Source: Leptolyngbyaceae cyanobacterium clean351
Lineage (GTDB): Bacteria > Cyanobacteriota > Cyanobacteriia > DAIDHW01
Assembly (NCBI GenBank): GCA_027451865.1
Contig: DAIDHW010000001.1
Coordinates: forward strand, 372,353-436,352
DNA: 64,000 nt
Reading direction: 5' to 3'
Shown piece by piece: positions 1 to 9,297 of the stretch. How positions within the stretch are numbered: the stretch's first letter is position 1; each line of letters begins with the position of its first letter. The position numbers and the translations under genes are program-made. The notes beneath the pieces are model-generated. The model did not search any database and was not told the origin of the DNA. It saw only the letters and a list, made by a program, of their open reading frames with translations.

Positions 1-1235
1 CTAACCCCGCCTCCATTACCACCAGCTGAATTACCACTAATAGTACTATTGCTGACTGCCAGGTCTTTGTAGTTGTAAATTCCACCTCCATTGGTCTTGG
101 CGGTGTTGCCACTAATGGTGGTGCTGCTGAGGGTGGCCATGGCTGTGGTGCCACTGTTGAACAAGCCACCTCCAGACCCAGTCTGGGCGATGTTGCCATT
201 GAGGGTGCCCCCTATCAGACTGAGGGTGCCGTAGTTGGCGATACCCCCCCCGTTGAGGCTGGCGGTATTACTGCTAATCAGGGAGTTGGTGAGGGTGAGG
301 GCGCCGTGGTTCTCGATGCCAGCACCGTTGGCGGCAGTGTTACTGGTGATGGTGGTGCTGCTGAGGTAGAGACTTACCCCACTCTTAACCTCGAGGCCCC
401 CGCCACTATTACCGGCGGTATTGGCACTGATGAGGGTGCTGGTAATGCTCAGAACCCCAGCATCGTAGATTCCACCCCCATTACCAGCTGAGTTACCACT
501 GATAGTACTACTTCTGACCGTCAGGGTGCCTTTGTTGTAAATCCCACCCCCAAACCTAGCTGAATTACCACTGATAGTACTACCGCTGACCGTCAGGGTG
601 CCATTGTTGAAAATCCCACCCCCATTAAAGCCAGCCGAATTACCGCTAATGGTAGTGCTGCTGACCGTCAGGGTGCCATTGTTGTTGTAAATCCCACCCC
701 CATACTTAGCTGTATTACCACTAACAGTGCTACTGCTGACCGTCAGGGTGCCATTGTTGTTGTAAATCCCACCCCCCCTAGCACTATCCGAATTACCACT
801 GATAGAACTACTGCTGACCGTCAGGGTACCAGTGTTGTCAATCCCACCCCCCCTATAGGCCGTATTACCACTAATAGTAGTACTGCTGACCGTCAGGGTG
901 CCTTTATAGTTGTTAAAAAGTCCACCCCCAAAGCTAGCTGAGTTACCACTAACGGTGCTGTAGTAGACGAGGGCCAGGCCTCCTCCGAAACTATCAATAC
1001 CTCCACCATGGGTGGCAGCAGTATTCCCGCTGAGGGTACTGTTGATGATGAGCAGGCGGCCGTTGCTGTCAATCCCACCCCCATAGTTAGCCGAATTACC
1101 ACTAATAGTACTACTGCTGACCGTCAGGGTGCCATTGTTGTTGAAAATCCCACCCCCACCCTTAGCCGAGTTTCCACTAATAGTACTATTATTAATCGTC
1201 AGGGTGCCTTTGTTGTAAATTCCACCCCCATAGGT
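1..1235 (-). repeat. Tandem coding repeats (PMP-like beta-helix units)
   Basis: About 16 imperfect repeats of roughly 70-84 bp encode the beta-helix units of the adhesin. On the plus strand they show as recurring ccgtcagggtgcc, aatcccaccccc and gaattaccactaatagtact blocks. Units between 484 and 1200 are the most alike at DNA level, which points to recent expansion or exchange inside the gene. This is a protein-coding repeat, not an intergenic array. Confidence 0.85.
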
Positions 1236-3086
1236 AGCCGAGCCCCCCGTAATTACTAGGCTGTTGAGGGTAACCTTGGGAGAACTAATAGCAAAAACCT
1301 CCCTGGCACCACTGCCACTGACGGTAGTACCAGCCGCCCCAGTGACGGTCAAAAATCCAATGTTAGGGTTATTGAGGTTGCCAACCGGAGAAGATCCAAC
1401 ACCCGTGAAGGTTCCCGGACCTAGATGTAAGTTGACGGCGCCCCCCTGGACACTGCCCACCACCCCCAGGGCTTCATTGATGTAGTTACTGTGTTGGCTG
1501 AGGGGACCGGCTCCAACAGCCACATCAAGGGCTAAATTAGCATTGCTGAGGTAGATCTTGGCAGTACCAAAGATGGAGGTACCCGCCTCCAAGGTCAGGG
1601 TGGGATTATGTGTGCCTCCTAGGGGAGCGTTACCGGTATTAGGATCATTGCCGATGTTGTGACTGACACTGATATAGGTTGCGGAGTCTAGGAGGACGTT
1701 GTTGCCGTTGCCAATGGCGGTTTCGATATTCTTGTAGTTGATGGTGCTAGCTACAGCGTTGGCTGTGTAGTAGTAGGGGCTCCCCGTTAAGTTGTTGTTG
1801 GCTGTGCTGATAATCAAGCTGTTGGGGTCAAGCAGCCAAGTCCCCGGGTTTCCCTGGGGGGCGTTGGTCGAGACGCTAGCGGTGGTCAGAATTCCTAGAT
1901 GTCCTTTACCGGAGGTCTCGACAAAGCCCCCGTTCCCTCCTAGGGGTCCTCCCTGGGCAAGGACTGTGCCCCCAAACTCAGTGGTGCCCTCAGACCAGAT
2001 GGCCACACTCCCTCCGTTCCCTACGCTGGTGGCGTTGGCGTTAATCAGGGCTCCGGGGGCAATAGTAGTACCCTGGGCGTTGGGCAGGGGGCCTAGTCCG
2101 TGGAAGTTACCGCCGATGTACACGCTCCCGCCGCCGGTGGGACTGGAGACGTTGACGAGGGCAGTAGAGGTGAGGGAGATGTGGGACCCGGTCACCTGGA
2201 CGGTGCCTCCGGGGGCGGCTAGGGTGCCAGATACGGTGACGGAACCGTTACCCCCTGATAGGGTGATGCGGCCGTTGTGGTCTTGGACGCTGGTGGCCTG
2301 GATCACCCCCCCAGCATTGATGGCGTTCTGGAGGATGGTGTTGGCGGTGGCAGCGGTGAGGAGGACGGTGGGGGCTTGGAGCTGGCCCTGTTGGTTAATT
2401 AGGCTGCTTAAGGGTTGGCCCTGGGCGTTGGTGAGGTGGCTGGCCAGGGTGGGGGTGACGGCCACGGATACTAGGCCATCCCCGGTGAAGTCTAGGGTGA
2501 TTTCTCGGCCGCTGGCAAGAATAATGGTACCCAGCTTGGCAGTTATTAACCCCTGGTTGACGATGCCGGGGGCCAGGAGGGCAGCGGGGCCGGTGGTGGT
2601 GATGCGGCCTTGGTTAAGGATGGTGGCGGGGGGGTGGCCGGGGACTTGGTAGAAGTTGTAGTGGCCGGTGAGGAAGTCGCGGTTGCTGATGTCTAAGGTG
2701 GAACCGAGGAAGCTGCCGATGTTGAGGGTGGCTCCGGGGGTAATCAGGATCCCGTTGGGGTTGACTAGGAGGACTTGGCCGTTGGCGGTGATGGACCCGG
2801 CGATGCTGGAGGGGGTGCTGCCGGTGACCCGGTTGAGGATGGCGGAGTTGACGGAGGGTTGGAGGAACTGGACGCTTTCGGGGGCGGCGACGCTGAAGCT
2901 ATTCCAGTTGACGATGGCCCGGTTAGAGTTCTGCTGGATGGTGAGCCGGGTGCTGCTCGGTTGGGTGATGACTACTTTGCCGGCCTGGACCTGGGCCCCT
3001 TGGGGTAGGGCGAGGGCGGGGGGGGTGATGGCTCCGAGCCCCAATAACACTAGGGCACTGAGGGCGGTGCGGCTGGGGGTAGGCAT
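1..3086 (-). CDS. Filamentous-hemagglutinin-type secreted adhesin with PMP repeats (C-terminus beyond window)
   Basis: The reading frame is open from an ATG at 3086 to the left edge, giving about 1,028 visible codons. A signal peptide (residues 1-27, ending ALA) is followed by a two-partner-secretion domain of the filamentous hemagglutinin type: residues 30-200 carry NSNRAIVNWNSFSV, NRVTGS, the NPNGI motif and repeated N-Q-G strands. After a spacer, from about residue 610 on there are some 16 repeats of 23-28 residues with consensus GGGIYNNGTLTVSSSTISGNSA, the pattern of chlamydial PMP/autotransporter beta-helix proteins. Such proteins are exported through a TpsB outer-membrane pore and act at the cell surface, typically in adhesion. 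No TpsB gene lies upstream within the window. The C-terminus, and so any CHAT or other terminal domain, is not visible. Family assignment is secure; substrate and role are inferred. Confidence 0.85.
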   Translation of the reverse strand, partial: MPTPSRTALSALVLLGLGAITPPALALPQGAQVQAGKVVITQPSSTRLTIQQNSNRAIVNWNSFSVAAPESVQFLQPSVNSAILNRVTGSTPSSIAGSITANGQVLLVNPNGILITPGATLNIGSFLGSTLDISNRDFLTGHYNFYQVPGHPPATILNQGRITTTGPAALLAPGIVNQGLITAKLGTIILASGREITLDFTGDGLVSVAVTPTLASHLTNAQGQPLSSLINQQGQLQAPTVLLTAATANTILQNAINAGGVIQATSVQDHNGRITLSGGNGSVTVSGTLAAPGGTVQVTGSHISLTSTALVNVSSPTGGGSVYIGGNFHGLGPLPNAQGTTIAPGALINANATSVGNGGSVAIWSEGTTEFGGTVLAQGGPLGGNGGFVETSGKGHLGILTTASVSTNAPQGNPGTWLLDPNSLIISTANNNLTGSPYYYTANAVASTINYKNIETAIGNGNNVLLDSATYISVSHNIGNDPNTGNAPLGGTHNPTLTLEAGTSIFGTAKIYLSNANLALDVAVGAGPLSQHSNYINEALGVVGSVQGGAVNLHLGPGTFTGVGSSPVGNLNNPNIGFLTVTGAAGTTVSGSGAREVFAISSPKVTLNSLVITGGSATYGGGIYNKGTLTINNSTISGNSAKGGGGIFNNNGTLTVSSSTISGNSANYGGGIDSNGRLLIINSTLSGNTAATHGGGIDSFGGGLALVYYSTVSGNSASFGGGLFNNYKGTLTVSSTTISGNTAYRGGGIDNTGTLTVSSSSISGNSDSARGGGIYNNNGTLTVSSSTVSGNTAKYGGGIYNNNGTLTVSSTTISGNSAGFNGGGIFNNGTLTVSGSTISGNSARFGGGIYNKGTLTVRSSTISGNSAGNGGGIYDAGVLSITSTLISANTAGNSGGGLEVKSGVSLYLSSTTITSNTAANGAGIENHGALTLTNSLISSNTASLNGGGIANYGTLSLIGGTLNGNIAQTGSGGGLFNSGTTAMATLSSTTISGNTAKTNGGGIYNYKDLAVSNSTISGNSAGGNGGGV

Positions 3087-3247
3087 AACAGCAGGGGACC
3101 GGGATGACGGCTACGAGACTATCACTTAACTCCCATCTGGTCAATACTGGTTGGGGGGTGTGTTAATAACTCGACAAATTTTGTTTATCAAGCTCCATCC
3201 AAGAGTCCCAAGGCCCACTACCCCACTTTCCACCCAAGAACCGACAA

Positions 3248-3267
3248 GGCCAGGAAAACTCCTGGCC
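3248..3267. other. Perfect 8-bp inverted repeat
   Basis: GGCCAGGA and TCCTGGCC are separated by a 4-base loop, about 160 bp upstream of the adhesin start. No T-run follows on either strand, so an operator or an untranslated-region hairpin is more likely than a terminator. The function is unknown. Confidence 0.4.
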
Positions 3268-3292
3268 AATCCCTTAGGATTCGCCTGAGGAC

Positions 3293-3477
3293 CTAGTTAC
3301 CCTGATGGTTGCCATTGCACTGGGGCAAGTCACCGGCCGGCTCTACGTTGGTACATAGGAGGGGCGTGGTGTTGGAGGGTAAGGCTAGGGGTCACTTGCT
3401 AGAGGTAGGGAACTAGTTACCTTGTAGTGACCTGCCCTGGGGTAAGTGGCCTGCTAGCTCTGGTACACAGGCGGGGC
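3293..3477. repeat. Degenerate direct repeat pair (about 70 bp units)
   Basis: Copy A (3293-3364) and copy B (3413-3477) share ctagttacc, ctggggcaagt/ctggggtaagt, and a tail reading ggtacataggaggggc or ggtacacaggcggggc. The intervening 48 bp are unrelated. This is either an old local duplication or two members of a dispersed intergenic family. Confidence 0.45.
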
Positions 3478-3814
3478 TCAGTGGTCGGGGGGGTATTAAA
3501 CTCCTGCTGCTCCAGGAAGAAGTTCAGCAGGTTGGGTGTTGGGGTGGGCAGCTTGGTCAGGCTGAAGAAGGCCCCCTGGGGAATCCCAGAATAGGGCGAT
3601 CACGGGGAATAGGGAGGCAGAGCTACATCTGGGGCCGTGTGCCGGTAGCCTGAGGGTGCTGCTGAGGTTGATGGTATCGAGCTGACTGGCAACTAGTGTC
3701 CTCGGGGCCAGCTACCCTAGGCTAAAACAAGCCCCCGCCAGGGTAGATCCTGGGAGAGTATAGAGGTAGATAAAATATCCGCTTCCTCAAGTTGCCGCCC
3801 CCTGACCTAGCCCC

Positions 3815-4891
3815 ATGACACCCAACTGCACTGCCGGAGAAACCTCCCCAGACCCCAACCTGCCCGAGCGCCTCCAGACCCCCCTGAGGGTGGGTTCTGT
3901 AGTCCTTAAAAGTCGAGTTTTCCAATCTCCTCTCTCCGGGGTTACCGATCTAGTATTTCGCCGGTTGGTGCGTCGCTACGCCCCAGATTCCATGCTCTAC
4001 ACAGAAATGGTCAACGCCACTGGCCTGCACTACGGCGCTCAGGTTCCCAAGATCATGGAGGTAGACCCCCAGGAGTCACCGGTCAGCATCCAGCTTTTTG
4101 ATTGCCGGCCCGACTTCCTAGCCGAAGCTGCCCGCCTGGCGGTAGCCCAAGGGGCAAGCACCGTCGACATCAATATGGGCTGCCCAGTCAACAAGATCAC
4201 CCGCAACGGCGGTGGCTCCTCCCTCCTGCGCCAACCGGAGTTAGCTGGCGAAATTGTGGCCCGGGTAGTGGCGGCGGTGAACGTACCGGTGACAGTAAAA
4301 ACCCGCCTGGGTTGGTCAGACCAAGAGATCAATATATTGGAGTTTGCCCGGCGCATGGAGGAGGCCGGCGCCGCCATGATCACGGTCCACGGCCGCACCC
4401 GGGCCCAGGGCTATCATGGACCAGCCCGCTGGGAGTGGATCAAAAAGGTCAAGGAAGTCCTCAAGATCCCAGTGATTGCCAACGGGGATATCTTCTCGGC
4501 CACTGCCGCCGTCAAATGTTTAGCCGAAACCGGGGCTGATGGGGTAATGTGCTCCCGGGGCACCATGGGCTACCCCTTTCTGGTAGCTGAGGTAGACCAC
4601 TTCCTCAAGACCGGGGAGCTACCAGCCCCCCCTACCCCCCGGCAACGTCTAGAATGTGCCCGAGACCACCTGCAGGGCCTGTGGGAGTACAAGGGAGAAC
4701 GGGGCCTACGGCAGGCGCGCAAACACCTCACCTGGTATGCCCGGGGTTTTCCGGGGGCGGCGCCCCTGCGGGGTCAGCTGTGTTTGGTCAGCAGCCTCCA
4801 GGAGGGCCTAGACCTGTTAGACCGGGCTATGGACTACCTGGAGGAATTTGCCCCTAGGGAGTTTAGAGTTAATCCTGGTATGGTTGATTAG
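3815..4891 (+). CDS. dusB: tRNA-dihydrouridine synthase, DusB/NifR3 family
   Basis: FMN-dependent enzyme that reduces specific uridines in the tRNA D-loop using NADPH. The 358-residue protein has the expected TIM-barrel hallmarks: [14 protein letters not shown] near residue 38, YTEMVNA, the active-site GCPVNK with the catalytic Cys at about 123, [18 protein letters not shown] and the C-terminal barrel motif IANGDI...[10 protein letters not shown]. The length fits the family. The start is the first ATG after the AT-rich gataaaatat element. It is followed 23 nt later by pyrH on the same strand, so the genes are probably cotranscribed. Strong call on family; the precise subfamily (DusB rather than DusA) rests on the GCPVNKI and barrel motifs. 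Confidence 0.93.
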   Translation: MTPNCTAGETSPDPNLPERLQTPLRVGSVVLKSRVFQSPLSGVTDLVFRRLVRRYAPDSMLYTEMVNATGLHYGAQVPKIMEVDPQESPVSIQLFDCRPDFLAEAARLAVAQGASTVDINMGCPVNKITRNGGGSSLLRQPELAGEIVARVVAAVNVPVTVKTRLGWSDQEINILEFARRMEEAGAAMITVHGRTRAQGYHGPARWEWIKKVKEVLKIPVIANGDIFSATAAVKCLAETGADGVMCSRGTMGYPFLVAEVDHFLKTGELPAPPTPRQRLECARDHLQGLWEYKGERGLRQARKHLTWYARGFPGAAPLRGQLCLVSSLQEGLDLLDRAMDYLEEFAPREFRVNPGMVD

Positions 4892-4914
4892 GGAAAATTG
4901 AGGTGGGACTTAGC

Positions 4915-5643
4915 ATGGGGATTCCATACCGGCGTATTTTGCTTAAACTAAGTGGCGAAGCCCTCATGGGGGACCTTGCCTACGGTATTGACCCAGTAGT
5001 CGTCCAAAGCATTGCCCAGGAGGTGGCCGAGGTCGCAGCCATGGGAGTCCAAACCGCGATTGTGGTCGGGGGGGGGAACATCTTCCGGGGGGTGAAGGGG
5101 GCGGCAGCGGGTATGGACCGTTCCACCGCCGACTACATCGGCATGATTGCCACCGTCATGAATGCCATGACCCTCCAGGATGCCCTCGAACAGATCGGAG
5201 TCCCCACCCGGGTGCAGACGGCCATTACCATGCAACAGGTGGCGGAGCCCTACATTCGCCGCCGGGCCATTCGTCATCTAGAGAAGGGGCGAGTAGTGAT
5301 CTTTGGGGCAGGCTCTGGCAACCCCTACTTTACCACCGATACCACCGCTGCCCTAAGGGCGGCAGAAATCGGGGCCGAAGTAGTCTTCAAGGCCACGCGC
5401 GTTGATGGGGTGTACGACAGTGACCCCCTCCTCAACCCCCAAGCCCACCGCTTCCACAGCCTCACCTACAACCACGTCCTCGCCCATAACCTTAGGGTCA
5501 TGGACAGCACCGCCATCGCCCTGTGTAAGGATAATGACATCCCGATCCTGATTTTCAACCTGTCCGTGACGGGTAATATCCTCCGGGCTGTGACCGGAAA
5601 CCCAATTGGTACTATTGTGGGAGGTTCCTGTGAAGTTAGCTGA
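4915..5643 (+). CDS. pyrH: Uridylate kinase (UMP kinase)
   Basis: Phosphorylates UMP to UDP with ATP in pyrimidine nucleotide synthesis; the bacterial enzyme is a hexamer of the amino-acid-kinase fold. The protein (242 residues from this ATG) begins with [14 protein letters not shown], has [10 protein letters not shown], the [12 protein letters not shown] helix, the [15 protein letters not shown] loop and [13 protein letters not shown], all diagnostic. A GTG at 4903 could add four residues; the ATG is preferred because [11 protein letters not shown] matches the usual N-terminus. It overlaps the next gene, frr, by 14 nt, an arrangement common in bacteria that couples translation of the two. 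Confidence 0.95.
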   Translation: MGIPYRRILLKLSGEALMGDLAYGIDPVVVQSIAQEVAEVAAMGVQTAIVVGGGNIFRGVKGAAAGMDRSTADYIGMIATVMNAMTLQDALEQIGVPTRVQTAITMQQVAEPYIRRRAIRHLEKGRVVIFGAGSGNPYFTTDTTAALRAAEIGAEVVFKATRVDGVYDSDPLLNPQAHRFHSLTYNHVLAHNLRVMDSTAIALCKDNDIPILIFNLSVTGNILRAVTGNPIGTIVGGSCEVS

Positions 5644-6178
5644 CTTAGAAGAACAAATGCGCAAGGCCGTTGAAGCCACCCAGCGCTCCTTTAACACCCT
5701 GCGCACCGGCCGGGCTAATGCTTCGCTCCTAGACCGGGTAATGGTGGACTACTACGGTACCCCTACCCCCATCAAATCCCTGGCCACGATCAGCACCCCA
5801 GACGCCAGCACAATCTTGATCCAACCCTACGACCGCACCGGGCTCAGTGGCATCGAAAAGGCCATCTCCCTGTCAGAAGTGGGCTTGACCCCCAGCAACG
5901 ATGGGTCAGTGGTGCGCCTTAATATCCCTCCCCTGACGAGCGAACGGCGCAAGGAGCTAGTCAAGCTAGCCGCCAAATACGCTGAGGAGGGGAAGGTATC
6001 GATCCGGAATATACGCCGGGATGCCATCGACGCGGTCAAGAAACAGGAGAAGGCCGGGGAGGTCTCGGAGGATGAGGCCCGGGACTGGCAGGACAAAATT
6101 CAAAAATTGACCAGCCGCTACATCGAGCGGGTTGAGGAGGCCCTGGCGGAAAAGGAGAAGGACATCTCTACAGTCTGA
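5630..6178 (+). CDS. frr: Ribosome recycling factor
   Basis: Splits post-termination ribosomes together with EF-G. With the GTG start at 5630 the protein has 182 residues, normal for the family, and begins [10 protein letters not shown]. Typical blocks are [48 protein letters not shown] and the C-terminal IRRDA..AVKK. The start is fixed by a ggagg Shine-Dalgarno sequence at 5619-5623, which lies inside the end of pyrH; an upstream in-frame start would add an unusual leader. No terminator is visible directly after it. Confidence 0.95.
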   Translation: MKLADLEEQMRKAVEATQRSFNTLRTGRANASLLDRVMVDYYGTPTPIKSLATISTPDASTILIQPYDRTGLSGIEKAISLSEVGLTPSNDGSVVRLNIPPLTSERRKELVKLAAKYAEEGKVSIRNIRRDAIDAVKKQEKAGEVSEDEARDWQDKIQKLTSRYIERVEEALAEKEKDISTV

Positions 6179-6264
6179 CCTTTTGGCCGGTGATTTGTAT
6201 AGTGTGATACTTCTAATTCCCACCCCAGTAGCATAATAGTCTATGTTGCAAGGGTCTACTAGGG

Positions 6265-6954
6265 ATGGCTAATCAAAAGACTGTGCTCATGGTGCAACCC
6301 CAGAGCCGTCAGGGGGAGGTGTGGCAGGCAGCCCTCCAGTCCCAAGACATTGCCGTCATTTGGGAGCGGGGGGAGATTGACTTGCCCCAGACCTTTGATG
6401 ACCTCCAGGCAGCCAACTTAGACCTACCCGACTTGCTGCTATTAGAAATCCGCCAGGAGGGATTCAACCCCTACGCCTTCTGCCGCTGGTGTCGCGACCA
6501 CCACCCCCGGCTCAAGATTGTCCTGACTAGCAACACCCAAAAGGAGGTCTCGGCCGCCGAGCGCCGCTGGGCCATTCAACAGGGGGCGGAGGATTTTCTG
6601 CCGGCTTTCCAGTCTGAATCCCTGCTGACTGGGGTGATCCTGGCTATGACCCGGGTGACCAACCTCCTGGACCTAGGCTCTCCTCGCCAAGAGAAGTTAG
6701 CCCAAGCCCTAGTGGCCCTGGTGCGGCGAGACACGACCCCTGTTCCCGTAGGGGCAGAGGAGCCAGTCTCAGAGATGACCGAACCAACCACCTCCAGCAC
6801 CCCTACGACTTCATCCTCCCTGCGCTACTACCGGGGGGTGCCAGTCGGTCAAGCCCGGGAGGATGCGCCGGCTGCCCCGCCGCCAGAACCCAAGCCCAAA
6901 CAGCCTCCCCGCCAGTACCGGGGGATTCCCTTACCGCCCCCTCCTAAGACCTAA
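6265..6954 (+). CDS. Degenerate receiver-like protein with C-terminal YRG motifs
   Basis: 229 residues. Positions 1-125 read like a response-regulator receiver fold: VLMVQPQ, LPDLLLLEIRQEGFNPYAFCRWCR, LKIVLTSN and GAEDFLPAF follow the strand/helix order of a REC domain, but the acidic pocket near the N-terminus is replaced (MVQPQ) and the usual phospho-acceptor Asp is in a LLLLEIR context, so normal phosphotransfer is doubtful. The tail (about 150-229) is low-complexity Thr/Pro/Ala and contains two YRG motifs (YYRGVPVG, QYRGIPLP) that recall the YRG signature of short cyanobacterial DUF4278 proteins. The stop codon overlaps that of the convergent HEAT gene by 4 nt. It is probably a protein-interaction adaptor; no partner is evident. 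Confidence 0.6.
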   Translation: MANQKTVLMVQPQSRQGEVWQAALQSQDIAVIWERGEIDLPQTFDDLQAANLDLPDLLLLEIRQEGFNPYAFCRWCRDHHPRLKIVLTSNTQKEVSAAERRWAIQQGAEDFLPAFQSESLLTGVILAMTRVTNLLDLGSPRQEKLAQALVALVRRDTTPVPVGAEEPVSEMTEPTTSSTPTTSSSLRYYRGVPVGQAREDAPAAPPPEPKPKQPPRQYRGIPLPPPPKT

Positions 6955-7634
6955 GCAATCTGGCCTGGGGGGGTAAGTTTGGCCAGGGATAAACTGGCGG
7001 CCACTGCCACCTGGGCGTTGTCATCCCTTGCCAGGTACCCAAGGGCGGAGATAGCCTGGGGACCCCCCAGACATCCGAGGGCTTCCGCTAGCCGTTGCCG
7101 GACCAGCCAGTCAGGGGATTGGACAAATTCTAATAGGTCTTCTACCACCTCCTTTGCCCCCACTTCCCCCAGGGCAGCGATCGCCGCCTGCTGAATTACC
7201 ACCTCCGGACTTTTAAGGGCACTTAAGAGCGCCTTGACCGCCCGGGGGTCCTTAAGATTACCCAAGGCCACGGCCGCACTGAAGCGCACGAGCCAGTGGG
7301 TATCCTCATAAAAGATACGCGTCAGAGGCTCAAGGGCCCTTAGATCCCCCAGGTACCCTAGGGCTCCCGCCGCGTCAGCCCGAATCCCGTAGTCCGGGTC
7401 CTGTTCCAGAAATTTCACTAGCAGGGGGTAACACTCATCCGTAGGCTTGAGGCCTAGGGCAAATACGGCCATGGAGCGGATCTGTAAGCTAGGATCCTCA
7501 AGTACTTTCTTAATTAGCGGCACAGCTAACTCTGCCGAGACATCCCGCAGTGAGGCCAGGGCTAACATGCGGTCTTTGCTGTCGGGGCTCTCAAGCTGAA
7601 GGGCAATGGCGGTGGTATTAATCATAGTTAACAT
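6951..7634 (-). CDS. HEAT-repeat protein, NblB/CpcE-like
   Basis: 227 residues made almost wholly of about six PBS-lyase-type HEAT repeats (for example IRADAAGALGYLGD, VRFSAAVALGNLKDPRA, VIQQAAIAALGEVG, VRQRLAEALGCLGG). In cyanobacteria this repeat is found in the bilin lyase subunits CpcE/CpcF and in NblB, which is needed for phycobilisome degradation or chlorophyll handling under stress. The single-protein arrangement, the length and the absence of neighbouring phycobiliprotein genes favour an NblB-like protein over a CpcE/F pair. A second ATG nine bases downstream is possible. The gene is convergent with the receiver-like gene and divergent from the solute-binding gene. Confidence 0.7.
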   Translation of the reverse strand: MLTMINTTAIALQLESPDSKDRMLALASLRDVSAELAVPLIKKVLEDPSLQIRSMAVFALGLKPTDECYPLLVKFLEQDPDYGIRADAAGALGYLGDLRALEPLTRIFYEDTHWLVRFSAAVALGNLKDPRAVKALLSALKSPEVVIQQAAIAALGEVGAKEVVEDLLEFVQSPDWLVRQRLAEALGCLGGPQAISALGYLARDDNAQVAVAASLSLAKLTPPGQIA

Positions 7635-7672
7635 AACTTAATCTTCCCTGAATATATCATGGCAGGGGGTAA

Positions 7673-9295
7673 ATGCACCGGAGGGCCATGGGGCGGGTGA
7701 AAAACTTACGGGCGCTAGTGTGTCGCTGGGTCTGTCTGCTAGTCATTCTGGGTACTCTCGGCTGCCGTCCCGACTTGGGGGAGGTACCGGGGCGTGTATC
7801 CCTGGGCACCACTGCCCAAGTGCGCACCCTCGACCCGGCCGATGCCTACGAAATCTTTGCAGGAGCGGTCCTTTATAACCTAGGGGACCGCCTCTACACC
7901 TACGCCCCAGGCACCAGTGAACTTGTACCCCAGCTGGCTACTGCCCTACCGGAGGTGAGTGCCGACGGTCTGACCTACCGAATTCCCCTGCGCCAAGGGG
8001 TCCTCTTCCACGACGGCACCCCCTTTAACGCCTCGGCCATGGCTTTTTCCCTGCAAAGGTTCATAGCTAATGGGGGCCAGCCGAGCTTTCTGCTGAGCGA
8101 ACCCATTGCTAAGGTCCAGGCTACAGGCCCCTACGAATTGACCATCGTCCTGAAGAAACCCTTTGGGGCTTTTCCGGCTTTATTGGCTTTCTCTGGGGCC
8201 TGTGCTGTCTCGCCCCGGGCCTACAGCCTAGGGCCCAACCAGTTCCGTCCCGATACCTTTGTGGGTACTGGGCCCTACCGCTTGGCTGAGTTTGACAACG
8301 ACTCCCTAAAGCTAGACCCCTTCCCCCAGTACTGGGGCCAGAAAGCCCGAAATCAAGGCATAGACATTCAATCCTTCTCCAGCGGGGCTAACCTCTACAG
8401 CGCCTTTCGCACCGCGAGCATTGATCTGGCCTACCAAACCCTAGACCCAGACCAGATCCGTTCCCTGGAGACCGGAGCCCGGCGGGGCCGCTGGCAAATG
8501 GTCCAACACCCAGGGGAAGACATCTACTACTGGACCTTGAACCTGCACAGTCCTCCTTTGGATGACCGCCGCGTGCGCCAAGCTCTGGCCCGGTTGATGA
8601 ACCGGCCATTAATTGATAGGCGGGTCTTTTATGGTCAAGTAAAACCCCTCTACAGCCTGATCCCTACGGTGCTGAGGGCCTCAGAACCGGTGTTTGCCCC
8701 CTACGGGAATGAGCAGACCACCCAGGCTAGGGCGATCCTGACCCAGGCGGGCTACTCCCCTGACCACCCCTTGGATCTAGAGCTGTGGTACCGCTCCAAC
8801 CTGGTGAGCAACGAATTGGCGGTTATGGTGATCAAGGCGTGGATCGAATCTCAGCTGCCGGGGATTGTGGCGGTCAGCTTACACAGTGTCGAGTCCACCA
8901 CCGCCTACCAGAACCTTGACCAGGGAGTATACCCGACCTTCCTGCTGGACTGGACAGCGGACTTTTTGGACCCAGATAGTTACCTACAACCTTTTTTGGC
9001 CTGTGACCAGGGGTCTGAGGCCGCTGGCTGCACCGCAGGTGCCAGCAAGGAGCAGGGTTCCTTCTACTTCAACCCCCAGGTCAACCAACTCATTGACCAG
9101 GAGCGTCGCAGCCACGACCCCCAAAAGCGCCAGGAGGTATTTACCCAGATCCAGACTATCCTGGCCCGGGATATCCCCTTTATTCCCCTCTGGCAGAGCA
9201 AAAACTATCTTTTTGCCCAGGCCAACCTGCGGGGGGTAAGCCTGGAAGTCACCCAAAAGGTGCCCTTTTGGACCCTGGAAAAGCCCCAGAATTAG
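7673..9295 (+). CDS. ABC transporter substrate-binding lipoprotein, family 5
   Basis: 540 residues. A lipobox (LGTLGC) places it on the outer face of the inner membrane as a lipoprotein. The body follows the SBP_bac_5 (DppA/OppA/NikA) pattern: LDPADAYEIFAGAVLYNLGDRLYTY, FHDGTPFNASAMAFSLQRF, VGTGPYRL, the YYWTLNL strand, RRVRQALARLMNR, and near the C-terminus IQTILARDIPFIPLWQSKNY. The family binds oligopeptides, dipeptides or nickel; the ligand cannot be told from sequence. No permease or ATPase genes are nearby, so it must work with a transporter encoded elsewhere. A second member of the family lies at 28692-30428. Start chosen at 7673 because agggggt stands at suitable spacing; an ATG at 7688 is the alternative. 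Confidence 0.88.
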   Translation: MHRRAMGRVKNLRALVCRWVCLLVILGTLGCRPDLGEVPGRVSLGTTAQVRTLDPADAYEIFAGAVLYNLGDRLYTYAPGTSELVPQLATALPEVSADGLTYRIPLRQGVLFHDGTPFNASAMAFSLQRFIANGGQPSFLLSEPIAKVQATGPYELTIVLKKPFGAFPALLAFSGACAVSPRAYSLGPNQFRPDTFVGTGPYRLAEFDNDSLKLDPFPQYWGQKARNQGIDIQSFSSGANLYSAFRTASIDLAYQTLDPDQIRSLETGARRGRWQMVQHPGEDIYYWTLNLHSPPLDDRRVRQALARLMNRPLIDRRVFYGQVKPLYSLIPTVLRASEPVFAPYGNEQTTQARAILTQAGYSPDHPLDLELWYRSNLVSNELAVMVIKAWIESQLPGIVAVSLHSVESTTAYQNLDQGVYPTFLLDWTADFLDPDSYLQPFLACDQGSEAAGCTAGASKEQGSFYFNPQVNQLIDQERRSHDPQKRQEVFTQIQTILARDIPFIPLWQSKNYLFAQANLRGVSLEVTQKVPFWTLEKPQN

Positions 9296-9297
9296 CC

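Larger units (their letters stand above)
3087..3814. other. Intergenic region of 728 bp with decayed sequence
   Basis: No convincing gene is present. It holds a perfect 8-bp hairpin (3248-3267), a degenerate direct repeat pair (3293-3364 and 3413-3477), and at 3490-3660 a minus-strand stretch that reads like protein in short pieces in more than one frame, for example GAFFSLTKLPTP followed by LLNFFLEQQEFN. This suggests remnants of a lost gene but I cannot identify it. The region serves as 5' flank for both the adhesin (minus) and dusB (plus). An AT-rich gataaaatat at 3768-3777 could be the -10 region for dusB. Confidence 0.5.

Noticed and set aside
484-1235. Possible CRISPR-like repeat array
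   Set aside because: The units are contiguous, variable, translate as beta-helix repeats in one frame and have no separate unique spacers.
1792-3129. Plus-strand open frames opposite the adhesin, up to 286 codons
   Set aside because: They are complementary to a continuous minus-strand frame with signal peptide and TPS motifs; their Pro/Trp-rich translations have no domain pattern and arise from GC-rich codon structure.
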